From Streptomyces sp. TBY4 (GTDB lineage Bacteria; Actinomycetota; Actinomycetes; Streptomycetales; Streptomycetaceae), in contig NZ_JANAVF010000007.1 of assembly GCF_024213195.1 (NCBI RefSeq), positions 1 to 64,000 on the forward strand: DNA of 64,000 nucleotides, read 5' to 3'. Below are positions 50,637 to 58,778 of the stretch, one piece after another. Made by a program: the position numbers and the translations under genes. Under the pieces are notes generated by a model that saw only the letters and a list, made by a program, of their open reading frames with translations, was not told where the DNA came from and made no database searches. Every line of letters starts with the position of its first letter. Positions within the stretch are counted from its first letter, which is position 1.

Positions 50637-50757
50637 CGGGCATGACCTAATTCCGGTCTTTCACAGGTCGAGTGGATGCCACGCTGGAAAGGGTCAACTC
50701 CGGTGCACGGCCGGAAAATTACGAGTCCGAATACCAATTAGCGGAAGGCTGGGGAGC

Positions 50758-51498
50758 GTGCCGCCGAAGAAGGCCTCCTGGATCCCGGACCAGCACGGGG
50801 CGTGGGCGATGCTCACGGTGCCGTTCCTCGCCGGTACGTTCCTCTCGCCGCGGCCCGGATGGCAGCACGCCCTGCTCCTGGCGGCCTGGCTGCTCGGCTA
50901 CGCGTCGGTCTTCCACGCCCAGCAGTGGCTGCGCCTGCGCCGGGTCGCCGCCCGGCGGCCGCAGGTCGCGCGGCGGCACGTCCGCCCGGCGCTGGTCCTC
51001 GGCGCGGCCACCGCCCTCGCGGGGATCCCGCTCGCGGTGCTCCACCCCTGGCTGCTGCTCGCGGGCGCGGCGGCGGCGCCCTTCGTGGCCGTGAACACCC
51101 GGTACGCGTGGCTGGGCCGCGAACGGGCCCTGCTCAACGGCCTGGCCGCGGTGGTCCCGGCCTGCGGGATGCTGCTGGTGGCCGCGCGGCTGGGCGGGGG
51201 CGGGCTGCCGTGGGCGCCGGCCGCCGCCTGCCTGCTGTACTTCGCGGGCACGGTCCCGTACGTGAAGACGATGATCAGGGAGCGGAACTCCCGTACGTAC
51301 TACCGCGGTTCGGTGGCCTACCACGCGGTGGCCACCGCCCTGGCGGCCTGCCTCAGCCCCTGGCTGGCGATCCCCTTCGCCGCCTACCTGGCGCGGGCCG
51401 CCGCACTCCCCGGCCGCGGGCTCAAGGTCCCGGTGGTCGGAGCCGTGGAGATCGTGGGCTCGGCGGGCCTGCTGGCCTCGCTGCTGCTGGTCTTCTGA
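50758..51498 (+). CDS. YwiC-like integral membrane protein
   Basis: 246 residues with about seven membrane helices. SWIPDQHGAWAMLTVPFLAG is the hallmark of the YwiC-like family, followed by PYVKTMIRERNSRTYYRGSVAYHA. In Bacillus subtilis ywiC sits beside the narGHJI/fnr genes, and here it is divergent from narG, which supports a link to nitrate respiration; the activity is unknown. The GTG at 50758 directly follows GGGGAG. The 229 bases to narG must carry both promoters. Confidence 0.85.
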   Translation: MPPKKASWIPDQHGAWAMLTVPFLAGTFLSPRPGWQHALLLAAWLLGYASVFHAQQWLRLRRVAARRPQVARRHVRPALVLGAATALAGIPLAVLHPWLLLAGAAAAPFVAVNTRYAWLGRERALLNGLAAVVPACGMLLVAARLGGGGLPWAPAAACLLYFAGTVPYVKTMIRERNSRTYYRGSVAYHAVATALAACLSPWLAIPFAAYLARAAALPGRGLKVPVVGAVEIVGSAGLLASLLLVF

Positions 51499-51502
51499 TC
51501 CT

Positions 51503-51561
51503 CCTTCGGACCGCTTCCTTCTTCGGACCGCTTCCTCCTTCGGACTTCAGATCGCTTCCTT
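51503..51561. repeat. Short tandem repeats between convergent genes
   Basis: The unit CTTCGGACCGCTTCCT recurs at about 51504 and 51521, and a degenerate third copy (TTCGGACTTCAGATCGCTTCCTT) runs over the stop codon of the next minus-strand gene at 51547. The repeat therefore supplies the 3' end of that gene. Confidence 0.65.
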
Positions 51562-54351
51562 GCGCGTCAGGAAGTTGAAGGAGATCCATCCCGGCAGCAC
51601 CGGGAGCCAGAACGTCACCACGCGGAACAGCAGTACCGCCGAGAAGGCCACCTGCCCGTCCAGCCCCGCCGCCACCAGGCCCAGCGTCAGCGCGCCCTCC
51701 ACGGCCCCGATGCCGCCCGGCGTCGGAGCGGCCGAGCCCAGGGCGTTGCCGGCCAGGAAGACCACCGCGATGCTCGCGTAGCTGATGGCCTCGCCGCCGC
51801 CGAAGGCGCGGATCGAGGCGTCCAGGCACATCACGAAGCAGCCCGTCAGCAGCAGCATCCCGCCGATGCCGGTCAGCAGCTTCTGCGGCCGCTGGAGCAC
51901 GTCCAGCATGCGCGGGACCACACCCGCGAACAGGGCCCGCACCCGGGTCGCCACGAACTTCCGCAGGAAGGGCACGGCCGTGACCACCAGCACCAGCACG
52001 GCCACCGTCAGCAGACCGGCGATGACCGTCCTCGACGGGGTCATCTCGGGGGTCTTCTCGGTCCCCGTCAGATAGCCGAAGGACAGCAGCAGCAGGATGT
52101 GGCTCGCCAGCCCGAAGAGCTGCGAGGCGCCCACACTGGCCACCGCCAGCCCCGGCCGGATGCCGGCCCGCTGGAGGAAGCGGGTGTTCAGCGCGACACC
52201 GCCGACCGCGGCCGGAGCCACCAGCTTCACGAAGGATCCGGCGACCTGGGCCACCACGGTGCGCAGGAACGGCACCCGCTCGGGCACGAAGCCCAGCAGG
52301 CTCATCGCCGCCGCGAAATAGGTGAGCGCCGAGAAGGCGAGCGCCACCCCGACCCAGCCCCACTGCGCGTCGCCGATGGTCTTGTCGAACTCGACGTGCG
52401 CGATCTGGGTGACCAGGAAGTACGCGCCGAACGCGCCGGCGATGAACGACACCAGCGTGCGCGGCCGGATCCGCTCCAATCGGGCCGGCTCCACCGGCGC
52501 CTGCGGGCGGATCAGCAGCACCTGCTGGCGGATCTGGCTCAGCAGATCCTCCTCGCGGGCCCCGTCGAGCGCGTCGTCCAGGGCCTTCTTCTCGGCCTTC
52601 TTCACGACCTTGTCGACGCCGGAGCGCGCGGAGGCCGAGCCGGAGTCCGCCGCGCGCGCCGCCTTCGCCGCCCGCGAGGACTCCAGTACGGCTTCCCGCT
52701 CCCGGTCCGCCCGCTCCCGCGCCAGCTTGCGCAGCGTCGCCCGCGTGGAGCGGCTCAGCGCGATCGGCTGGAGCAGCGGCAGGCAGTCCGCCACCGCGTC
52801 CGGGCCGAGCACCGACACCGCCGAGGCGACCGAGCGCTCGGCGCCGACCCGCAGGCCGAGGGTGGTGAGCAGCTGCGCGATGTCCATCCGCAGCACGAGG
52901 TCGCCGGCCGCGATCTCGCCGCCGCGCAGGTCGGTCAGGGTGACGGTGCCGGCGCCCTCTCCGTCGCCGCCGCTGCCGGAACGATCCACCACGAGGGCGT
53001 CCCCGGTGAGCCTGCGGTGCGCGATCCGCCGCGACTGCAGGGCCCGTACCTGCTGCCACGCGTTGCGGCTCAGCTCGTCGGTGATCTCCTCGTCGGCCAG
53101 CGAGTCCAGGCTCCGCCCGCCCAGGTGCTCGTAGACGAGCATCACGGCGTCCGGACCCAGCTCGGAGGTGGCGATGAGCCTGGGTGCGTTCGCCCCGGCG
53201 GCGATGGCCGCGTACGCGAGCAGCGCCTCCTGCTCCAGCGCCTGGCGCAGGGACTGCAGACTGCGCCCGGTGGTGATCCCGCGCAGTGTGAGCCGGCGCC
53301 AGACCCGGTAGAAGAACCCCTGGGCCTGCTGCTCCCGGTCCACGACGGTGACGTCGAGCGGCGGGCCGTCCTCCAGGGTGACGTGGTAGCGCCGCCCGCG
53401 GTCGCCGACCTCGGTGCTGTCGCCGCCCTCCGGGGATTCGGCGCGCATGGCGCTGACCGGCTGGAAGCCGACCCGGCGCAGGCCGGCGAGGAGGTTCTGC
53501 CCGGTGGGGCGGACGTTGGGCGAGCCGACCGCGTACAGGGTTCCGTACGCGACGCTCCAGCCGATCAGCACGGTCAGGATGATCGAGAAGGGGGTGGTGT
53601 AGCCGCTGACCAGCATCGCGAAGGCGTCCAGCAGCAGCACCACCCACAGGGCGACCCGCCAGCGCGGCCGCCGGGTCATCCCCACGGCGGTCATGTACGC
53701 GATCACGGGCGCGAGGTAGCCGTGCACCGGATCGGTGAGGGAGCCGCTGATACCGGTGGGGCGGGTGAGGGCGTCCTGGATGGTCGCGGGCGCGGCCTGG
53801 GAGACCCACAGGTCGGTGGCGAGGGTGACCCCGTGCGCGAGGACGGCGGCGAGCACGCCGTCGGCGATGCGCAGACCGTCCCGCTTGATCAGCCGCTCGA
53901 TGGCGAAGGCCACGGGGACGAGGAGCACGGCGATGCTCGACACCAGCCCGGCGACCTTGATCAGCACGTCGGGCGCCTGCCCGGTGCCGTTGCTGATGTC
54001 GGCCTCCAGGCCCGCGGTGGTGCCGTGGGCGAAGGCGGCGATGCCGAGGACGACGGCGATGCCGAGGATCCCGACGAGGAGGCGCACGAGGTCGGAGGGG
54101 CGGTGCACGCGGGCGGCGAGCAGCGGCTCGTCGACCTCGACCTGGTCGGCGGCCGTCGGGGAGTGGCCGTGCGGGGAGTGGCCGAGTGCGGGGTCCTCGT
54201 CCGGGCGTGCCGGGCTTTCCACCGGGCGTGCCGGGCCTTCCTCGGGGCGCGCCGGGCCTTCGTCCTGCCGTGCCGGGCCTTCCTCGGGGCGTGCCGGGCC
54301 TTCGCCCGGGCGCGCGCCGTCGTTCGTCGCCGCGCCGTCCGGAGGACTCAC
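51547..54351 (-). CDS. Multidomain LPG-synthase/AglD-type flippase fold with kinase-like domain
   Basis: 934 residues in four parts: a disordered repeat arm (PARPEEG units), a membrane region of about six helices (about 90-270), a soluble part resembling APH/ABC1-type kinases (DAVMLVYEHLGGRSLDSL, HRRLTGDALVVD, VTLTDLRGG) without a clear HxxxxN triad, and a C-terminal UPF0104/LPG_synthase_TM domain (SFVKLVAPAAVGGVALNTRFLQRAG, GSAAPTPGGIGAVEGAL). The GTG at 54351 has AAGGGAG six bases upstream; a start at 54399 would add 16 residues. It probably handles lipid-linked glycans or phospholipids; substrate unknown. Confidence 0.85.
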   Translation of the reverse strand: MSPPDGAATNDGARPGEGPARPEEGPARQDEGPARPEEGPARPVESPARPDEDPALGHSPHGHSPTAADQVEVDEPLLAARVHRPSDLVRLLVGILGIAVVLGIAAFAHGTTAGLEADISNGTGQAPDVLIKVAGLVSSIAVLLVPVAFAIERLIKRDGLRIADGVLAAVLAHGVTLATDLWVSQAAPATIQDALTRPTGISGSLTDPVHGYLAPVIAYMTAVGMTRRPRWRVALWVVLLLDAFAMLVSGYTTPFSIILTVLIGWSVAYGTLYAVGSPNVRPTGQNLLAGLRRVGFQPVSAMRAESPEGGDSTEVGDRGRRYHVTLEDGPPLDVTVVDREQQAQGFFYRVWRRLTLRGITTGRSLQSLRQALEQEALLAYAAIAAGANAPRLIATSELGPDAVMLVYEHLGGRSLDSLADEEITDELSRNAWQQVRALQSRRIAHRRLTGDALVVDRSGSGGDGEGAGTVTLTDLRGGEIAAGDLVLRMDIAQLLTTLGLRVGAERSVASAVSVLGPDAVADCLPLLQPIALSRSTRATLRKLARERADREREAVLESSRAAKAARAADSGSASARSGVDKVVKKAEKKALDDALDGAREEDLLSQIRQQVLLIRPQAPVEPARLERIRPRTLVSFIAGAFGAYFLVTQIAHVEFDKTIGDAQWGWVGVALAFSALTYFAAAMSLLGFVPERVPFLRTVVAQVAGSFVKLVAPAAVGGVALNTRFLQRAGIRPGLAVASVGASQLFGLASHILLLLSFGYLTGTEKTPEMTPSRTVIAGLLTVAVLVLVVTAVPFLRKFVATRVRALFAGVVPRMLDVLQRPQKLLTGIGGMLLLTGCFVMCLDASIRAFGGGEAISYASIAVVFLAGNALGSAAPTPGGIGAVEGALTLGLVAAGLDGQVAFSAVLLFRVVTFWLPVLPGWISFNFLTRKEAI
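54195..54310. repeat. Tandem 24-bp repeats encoding PARPEEG
   Basis: Five to six imperfect units of about 24 bases, each with TGCCGGGCCTTC on the plus strand, encode P-A-R-P/Q-x-E-x on the minus strand. They form the N-terminal arm of the large membrane protein and are likely variable in copy number. Confidence 0.75.
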
Positions 54352-54399
54352 ACCCTGCTCCCTTCCCGTCACTTCCGTATCTTCTTGATCACGTATCAC

Positions 54400-54540
54400 G
54401 CGTCACCGCCCGGAAGATGGTGGCACGGACCGGCGGCCGCGGGGGGCAGCAGGGTGCGAGCCGGTCCGGAACACGGGCTTCCGCGCGCGCGGCGCGCACT
54501 CGGCACCCCCCTGCCGGTCCGGTGCGGCACCATGGGCCGA
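54400..54540. other. Divergent intergenic region
   Basis: About 140 bases between the large membrane protein and the alkyltransferase-like gene. It is GC-rich with CGCGCGCGG runs; no clear operator or terminator was recognised. Confidence 0.4.
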
Positions 54541-54900
54541 ATGAGCGAAGAGCTGCCGGAGTACGCGGAACGGGTGCTGGAGGCGGCCGAGCGGATTCCG
54601 CCCGGCCGGGTGATGACCTACGGCGACATCGCCGAGTGGCTCGGCGAGGGCGGACCCCGTCAAGTGGGCCGCGCCATGGCCCTGTACGGGGGAGCCGTGC
54701 CCTGGTGGCGCGTGGTGCGCGCCGACGGCCGCCCGCTCCCCGGCAGCGAGCGCCGGGCCCTGGAGAACTACCGGGCCGAGGCCACCCCGCTGCGGCTCAC
54801 CGGCGACGGCGAACCACGGCTCGACATGCGGCGGGCGCGCTGGGACGGTTCCGACGGGGACGGCGACGGGGACACGGCGCGGGACGAAGCTCACATGTGA
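54541..54900 (+). CDS. Alkyltransferase-like (ATL) DNA-repair protein
   Basis: 119 residues with the DNA-binding fold of O6-alkylguanine-DNA alkyltransferase. RIPPGRVMTYGDIAEWLG and RQVGRAMALYGG hold the recognition helix and Arg finger. The active motif PCHRV is replaced by PWWRV, with Trp55 where the alkyl-accepting Cys should be. ATL proteins with Trp or Ala there bind O6-alkylguanine and hand it to nucleotide excision repair. The adjoining adnAB genes make this a repair neighbourhood. The ATG at 54541 is chosen; an ATG at 54532 is also in frame. Confidence 0.9.
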   Translation: MSEELPEYAERVLEAAERIPPGRVMTYGDIAEWLGEGGPRQVGRAMALYGGAVPWWRVVRADGRPLPGSERRALENYRAEATPLRLTGDGEPRLDMRRARWDGSDGDGDGDTARDEAHM

Positions 54901-55119
54901 CAGCTTCGGCCATGCGCAGCCCGGAGGGGTGGCCGAAGAGACGTGCGAAGCCCCGTACGGGGGACCCGTGGGACCGGATGGCAGCGAGGACGGGAGTCCC
55001 GGGGAAACTGCGCCCGCCGCGCGCGGTGGCGTAGCGTTGCCTCTTCGGCTCCGGCTCCGCTCACCGACACGACCCGGGCCGTCACCACCACAGCAGACCC
55101 ACCAGGACCGGCACCCCAC

Positions 55120-58100
55120 GTGAACACCTCTTCCTCCGACGGCCACCGCTCCGAGCGGCGGCGTACGCGGACCCCGGACGCGTACCGCCTGGTGCGTACC
55201 GGTGCGGAGCGGGTGGATCCCCCTGTGCTGGACGCAGCGCAGCGGGCGGTGGTTGAGCACACCGGCGGCCCGCTGCTCGTCCTGGCCGGACCGGGCACCG
55301 GAAAGACGACCACGCTGGTGGAAGCGGTCGCGGCCCGCGTCGAGGCCGGCGCCGACCCCGCCCGGATCCTGATCCTCACCTTCAGCCGCAAGGCCGCGGT
55401 CGAACTGCGCGACCGGACCGCCCTGCGGCTCGGCGGCGCGCGCGCCCCGCAGGCCACCACCTTCCACTCCTTCTGCTACGGACTGGTCCGCTCCCACCAG
55501 GACGCCGAACTCTTCGCGGACCCGCTGCGGCTCCTCTCCGGCCCGGAGCAGGACGTCATGGTCCGCACCCTCCTCGAGGGCCAGCGCCGGATCCGCTCGA
55601 TCCGCTGGCCGGACGACCTGCGGGCCGCGCTCACCACGCGCGGCTTCGCGGACGAGGTCCGCGCGGTCCTCGCCCGCGCCCGCGAACTGGGCCTCGGCCC
55701 GGCCGCCCTCTCCGACTTCGCGACCCGCCTCGGCCGGCCCGACTGGAAGGCGGCGGCGGCCTTCCTCTCCGAGTACCTGGACGTCCTGGACCTCCAGGGC
55801 ACCCTGGACTACGCGGAACTCCTCCACCGCGCCGTCCTCCTGGCGGAACGCACCCCGTCGCTCGCGTCCCTGTACGACGCGATCTACGTGGACGAGTACC
55901 AGGACACGGACGCCTCCCAGCTCCGCCTGCTGCGCGCCCTCGCCGGCCCCGCCCGCCACCTGACCGCCTTCGGCGACCCGGACCAGTCGATCTACGCCTT
56001 CCGCGGCGCGGACATCAACAACATCCTGGACTTCGAGACCTCCTTCCCCGGAGCCGGGATCCACGCCCTCACCACCTCCCGCCGCTCGTCGGCTGTACTC
56101 CTGACGGCCACCCGCCACCTGACCACCCGCATGCCGGTGCCGCGCCTGCCCTCGGCAGCGGTACGGGCCCACCGCGCGCTCGCCTCGACCCGCGAGGGCG
56201 GCCGGGTCGAGGTCCTCACCTACCCCACGGCCGGCGCGGAACTGGACAACATCGCCGACATCCTCCGCCGGGCCCACCTGGAGGACGGCGTGCCGTGGCA
56301 GGACATGGCCGTCCTGGTCCGCGCGGGCGGCCGCACCCTGCCCCAGATGCGCCGAGCCCTGATCGCAGCAGGCGTCCCCGCCGAAACCGACGGCACGGAC
56401 TCCCCCCTCCGCCACGAACCAGCCATATCCCCCCTCCTCACAGCCCTCCGCACCCTGGCAGAATCCGCCCTCCCCACGGGACCGGCCCCGGGGGATGACA
56501 CCCCCACCGGGACGGACTCCGCCGGGGAGGACCCGGCCGGATCCGGGCTGCCCGGCTCCGCGGGCGCCACGGGCGCCGGAGCCCCCGCCGCCGAAGACGG
56601 CACTGCCGACGAGCCCGCCGCCGCGGAGGGGGCGCTGCCGGACGGGCGGCAGGCCGATGGGTCCGCCGAGCCCGCCGCAGGCGAAGGGTGGATCGGGGTC
56701 GAGGCCGCGCTCGTGCTGCTCGCCTCGCCGCTCGGGGGGATGGACGCCGCCGACCTCCGCCGCCTCGGCCGCGCCCTGCGCGACGAGGAGCGGGCCGCCG
56801 GGGTCAGGACCCCCGCGCCCTCCGACGTACTCCTCGCCAGAGCCCTCGCAGAGCCCGAGCGGCTCGTCGCCCACGACCCCGCCTACGCCCGCGGAGCGCA
56901 ACGCCTCGGCCTCCTCCTGCGCAAGGCCCGCGAGCTCCTCGCCGGCGGCGGCACCGCCGAGGAGGTCCTGTGGACCCTCTGGGACGGCACCCCCTGGCCG
57001 CAGCGCCTGGAACGCTCCGCCCGCCGCGGCGGCCCCGCCGGCCGCAACGCCGACCGCGACCTCGACGCCGTCTGCGCGCTCTTCGACACCGCCGCCCGCG
57101 CGGAGGAACGTACCGGCGGCCGCGGCGCCCTCAACTTCCTCGAACAGCTCGAGGCCGAGGACATCGCCGGGGACACCCTCACCCCCCGCGCCACCCGCCG
57201 CGAAGCGGTCCGCCTCATGACCGCGCACCGCTCCAAGGGCCTGGAGTGGGGACTCGTCGTCGTCGCGGGCGTGCAGGAAGGGCTCTGGCCCGACCTGCGC
57301 CGCCGCGGCTCCCTCCTCGAAGCCGACCGCATCGGCCGCGACGGCCTCGCCGAACCCCTCACCCCCGGCGCGCTCCTCGCCGAGGAGCGCCGCCTCTTCT
57401 ACGTCGCCGCCACCCGCGCCCGCGACCGCCTCGTCGTCACCGCCGTCAAGGCCCCCGCCGAGGACGGCGACCAGCCCTCCCGCCTGCTCACCGAGCTCGG
57501 GGTACCGGTCAAGGACGTCACCGGCCGCCCCCGCCGCCCCCTCGCCGTCCCCGCGCTCGTCGCGGAACTCCGCGCCACCACCGTCGACCCCGACGCCTCG
57601 CCCGCCCTGCGCGACGCCGCCGCCCGGCGCCTCGCCCGGCTCGCCGTCCTCACCGACGACGAGGACCGCCCGCTGGTCCCCGCCGCGCACCCGCAGCGCT
57701 GGTGGGGGCTGTACGAGCCCACCCGCAGCAGCGTCCCGCTCCGCGACCGGGACCACCCCGTGGCCCTGTCGGGCTCCGCCCTGGAGCAGCTCGCGAACAC
57801 CTGCTCCCTCCAGTGGTTCCTGGGCCGCGAGGTCAAGGCCGACGCTCCCTCCACCGCCGCCCAGGGCTTCGGCAACGTCGTCCACGTCCTCGCCGACGAG
57901 GTCGCCTCCGGCCGCACCCCCGCCGACCTCGCCGTCCTCATGGAACGCCTCGACTCCGTCTGGGACTCGCTCGCCTTCGACGCCCCCTGGAAGTCCCGCC
58001 AGGAGAAGGACAACGCCCGCGCCGCCCTGGAACGCTTCCTGCGCTGGCACACCACCGACCGCGGGGGCCGGGAGGCCGTGGCCACCGAGCACGGCTTCGA

Positions 58101-58572
58101 CGTCACCCTGGAAGCGGGGGAGTACGCCGTCCGGATCCGCGGTTCCATGGACCGGGTCGAGGCGGATCCGCAGGGCCGCGCGTACGTCGTCGACTTCAAG
58201 ACCGGCAAGTCCGCGCCGACCGCCAAGGAGGTCGAACGCCACCCGCAGCTCGCCGTGTACCAGCTCGCGGTGCGCGAGGGCGCCGTCGACGAGGTCTTCG
58301 ACGGACTGCGCCCCGCACCGGGCGGCGCCGAACTCGTCCAGCTGCGCCAGGGCGCCGCCCAGCGCGAGGGCGGGGACGCCGTCCCCAAGATCCAGGCGCA
58401 GCAGGCCCTGGAGGGCGGCTCCTCCGGCGCATGGGTCGGCGACCTCCTCGCCACCGCCGCCGGCCGGGTCCTCGACGAGCGCTTCGCCCCCGTCCTGGGC
58501 CAGCACTGCGACCACTGCTCCTTCCGCGCCTCGTGCAGCGCCCGCCCGGAGGGCCGCCAGACGGTGGAGTAG
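55120..58572 (+). CDS. adnA: AdnA-like helicase-nuclease subunit
   Basis: 1150 residues. UvrD/RecB-type motor with Walker A GPGTGKTT (57-64), TFHSFCYGLV, Walker B YVDEYQDTD, FGDPDQSIYAFRG, TAHRSKGLEW and VAATRARDRLVV, then a RecB-family nuclease (VVDFKTGK) with four Cys (NTCSLQW, CDHCSFRASC) that suit an AddB-like Fe-S cluster. With AdnB it resects double-strand breaks for homologous repair. A proline/glycine-rich insert lies at about 465-530. The GTG at 55120 has no strong ribosome site; TAGCGT near 55032 may be the -10 box. The A/B naming follows mycobacterial order. Confidence 0.9.
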   Translation: MNTSSSDGHRSERRRTRTPDAYRLVRTGAERVDPPVLDAAQRAVVEHTGGPLLVLAGPGTGKTTTLVEAVAARVEAGADPARILILTFSRKAAVELRDRTALRLGGARAPQATTFHSFCYGLVRSHQDAELFADPLRLLSGPEQDVMVRTLLEGQRRIRSIRWPDDLRAALTTRGFADEVRAVLARARELGLGPAALSDFATRLGRPDWKAAAAFLSEYLDVLDLQGTLDYAELLHRAVLLAERTPSLASLYDAIYVDEYQDTDASQLRLLRALAGPARHLTAFGDPDQSIYAFRGADINNILDFETSFPGAGIHALTTSRRSSAVLLTATRHLTTRMPVPRLPSAAVRAHRALASTREGGRVEVLTYPTAGAELDNIADILRRAHLEDGVPWQDMAVLVRAGGRTLPQMRRALIAAGVPAETDGTDSPLRHEPAISPLLTALRTLAESALPTGPAPGDDTPTGTDSAGEDPAGSGLPGSAGATGAGAPAAEDGTADEPAAAEGALPDGRQADGSAEPAAGEGWIGVEAALVLLASPLGGMDAADLRRLGRALRDEERAAGVRTPAPSDVLLARALAEPERLVAHDPAYARGAQRLGLLLRKARELLAGGGTAEEVLWTLWDGTPWPQRLERSARRGGPAGRNADRDLDAVCALFDTAARAEERTGGRGALNFLEQLEAEDIAGDTLTPRATRREAVRLMTAHRSKGLEWGLVVVAGVQEGLWPDLRRRGSLLEADRIGRDGLAEPLTPGALLAEERRLFYVAATRARDRLVVTAVKAPAEDGDQPSRLLTELGVPVKDVTGRPRRPLAVPALVAELRATTVDPDASPALRDAAARRLARLAVLTDDEDRPLVPAAHPQRWWGLYEPTRSSVPLRDRDHPVALSGSALEQLANTCSLQWFLGREVKADAPSTAAQGFGNVVHVLADEVASGRTPADLAVLMERLDSVWDSLAFDAPWKSRQEKDNARAALERFLRWHTTDRGGREAVATEHGFDVTLEAGEYAVRIRGSMDRVEADPQGRAYVVDFKTGKSAPTAKEVERHPQLAVYQLAVREGAVDEVFDGLRPAPGGAELVQLRQGAAQREGGDAVPKIQAQQALEGGSSGAWVGDLLATAAGRVLDERFAPVLGQHCDHCSFRASCSARPEGRQTVE

Positions 58573-58602
58573 GCCCTTCGGCATACATCGGACCGACCCC
58601 CT

Positions 58603-58680
58603 CCAGCCCGTCCGGCGTTTGAGGACCGGGGTCCGGGCGGAGCCCGGGGAACGGCGGAAGGGCGGGTAGGGGAATCCGCC
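58603..58680 (+). repeat. Dispersed Streptomyces repeat, intergenic copy
   Basis: CCAGCCCGTCCGGCGTTTGAGG (58603-58624 in full) is followed by GGGGTCCGGGCGGAGCCCGG and GGAAGGGCGGGTAGGGGA. The first half matches the fragment at 26813-26841 and the second half matches 38987-39046 and 61521-61571. It fills the gap between adnA and adnB, which otherwise would probably be one operon. Confidence 0.75.
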
Positions 58681-58766
58681 TCGCAGGGACGGCCCGCCAC
58701 GCGGGTTCCGTGCCAGGGGCCCGGTGGCCCGGGGCTCGCGCGGCGGGGAGTGTCGGTGCGGGCGGC

Positions 58767-58772
58767 TAGCCT
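58767..58772 (+). promoter_or_regulatory. Likely -10 box of adnB (leaderless)
   Basis: TAGCCT ends six bases before the GTG start of adnB and no ribosome site is present, so the transcript likely starts at the start codon. No clear -35 box was seen. Confidence 0.5.
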
Positions 58773-58778
58773 TTTTAC

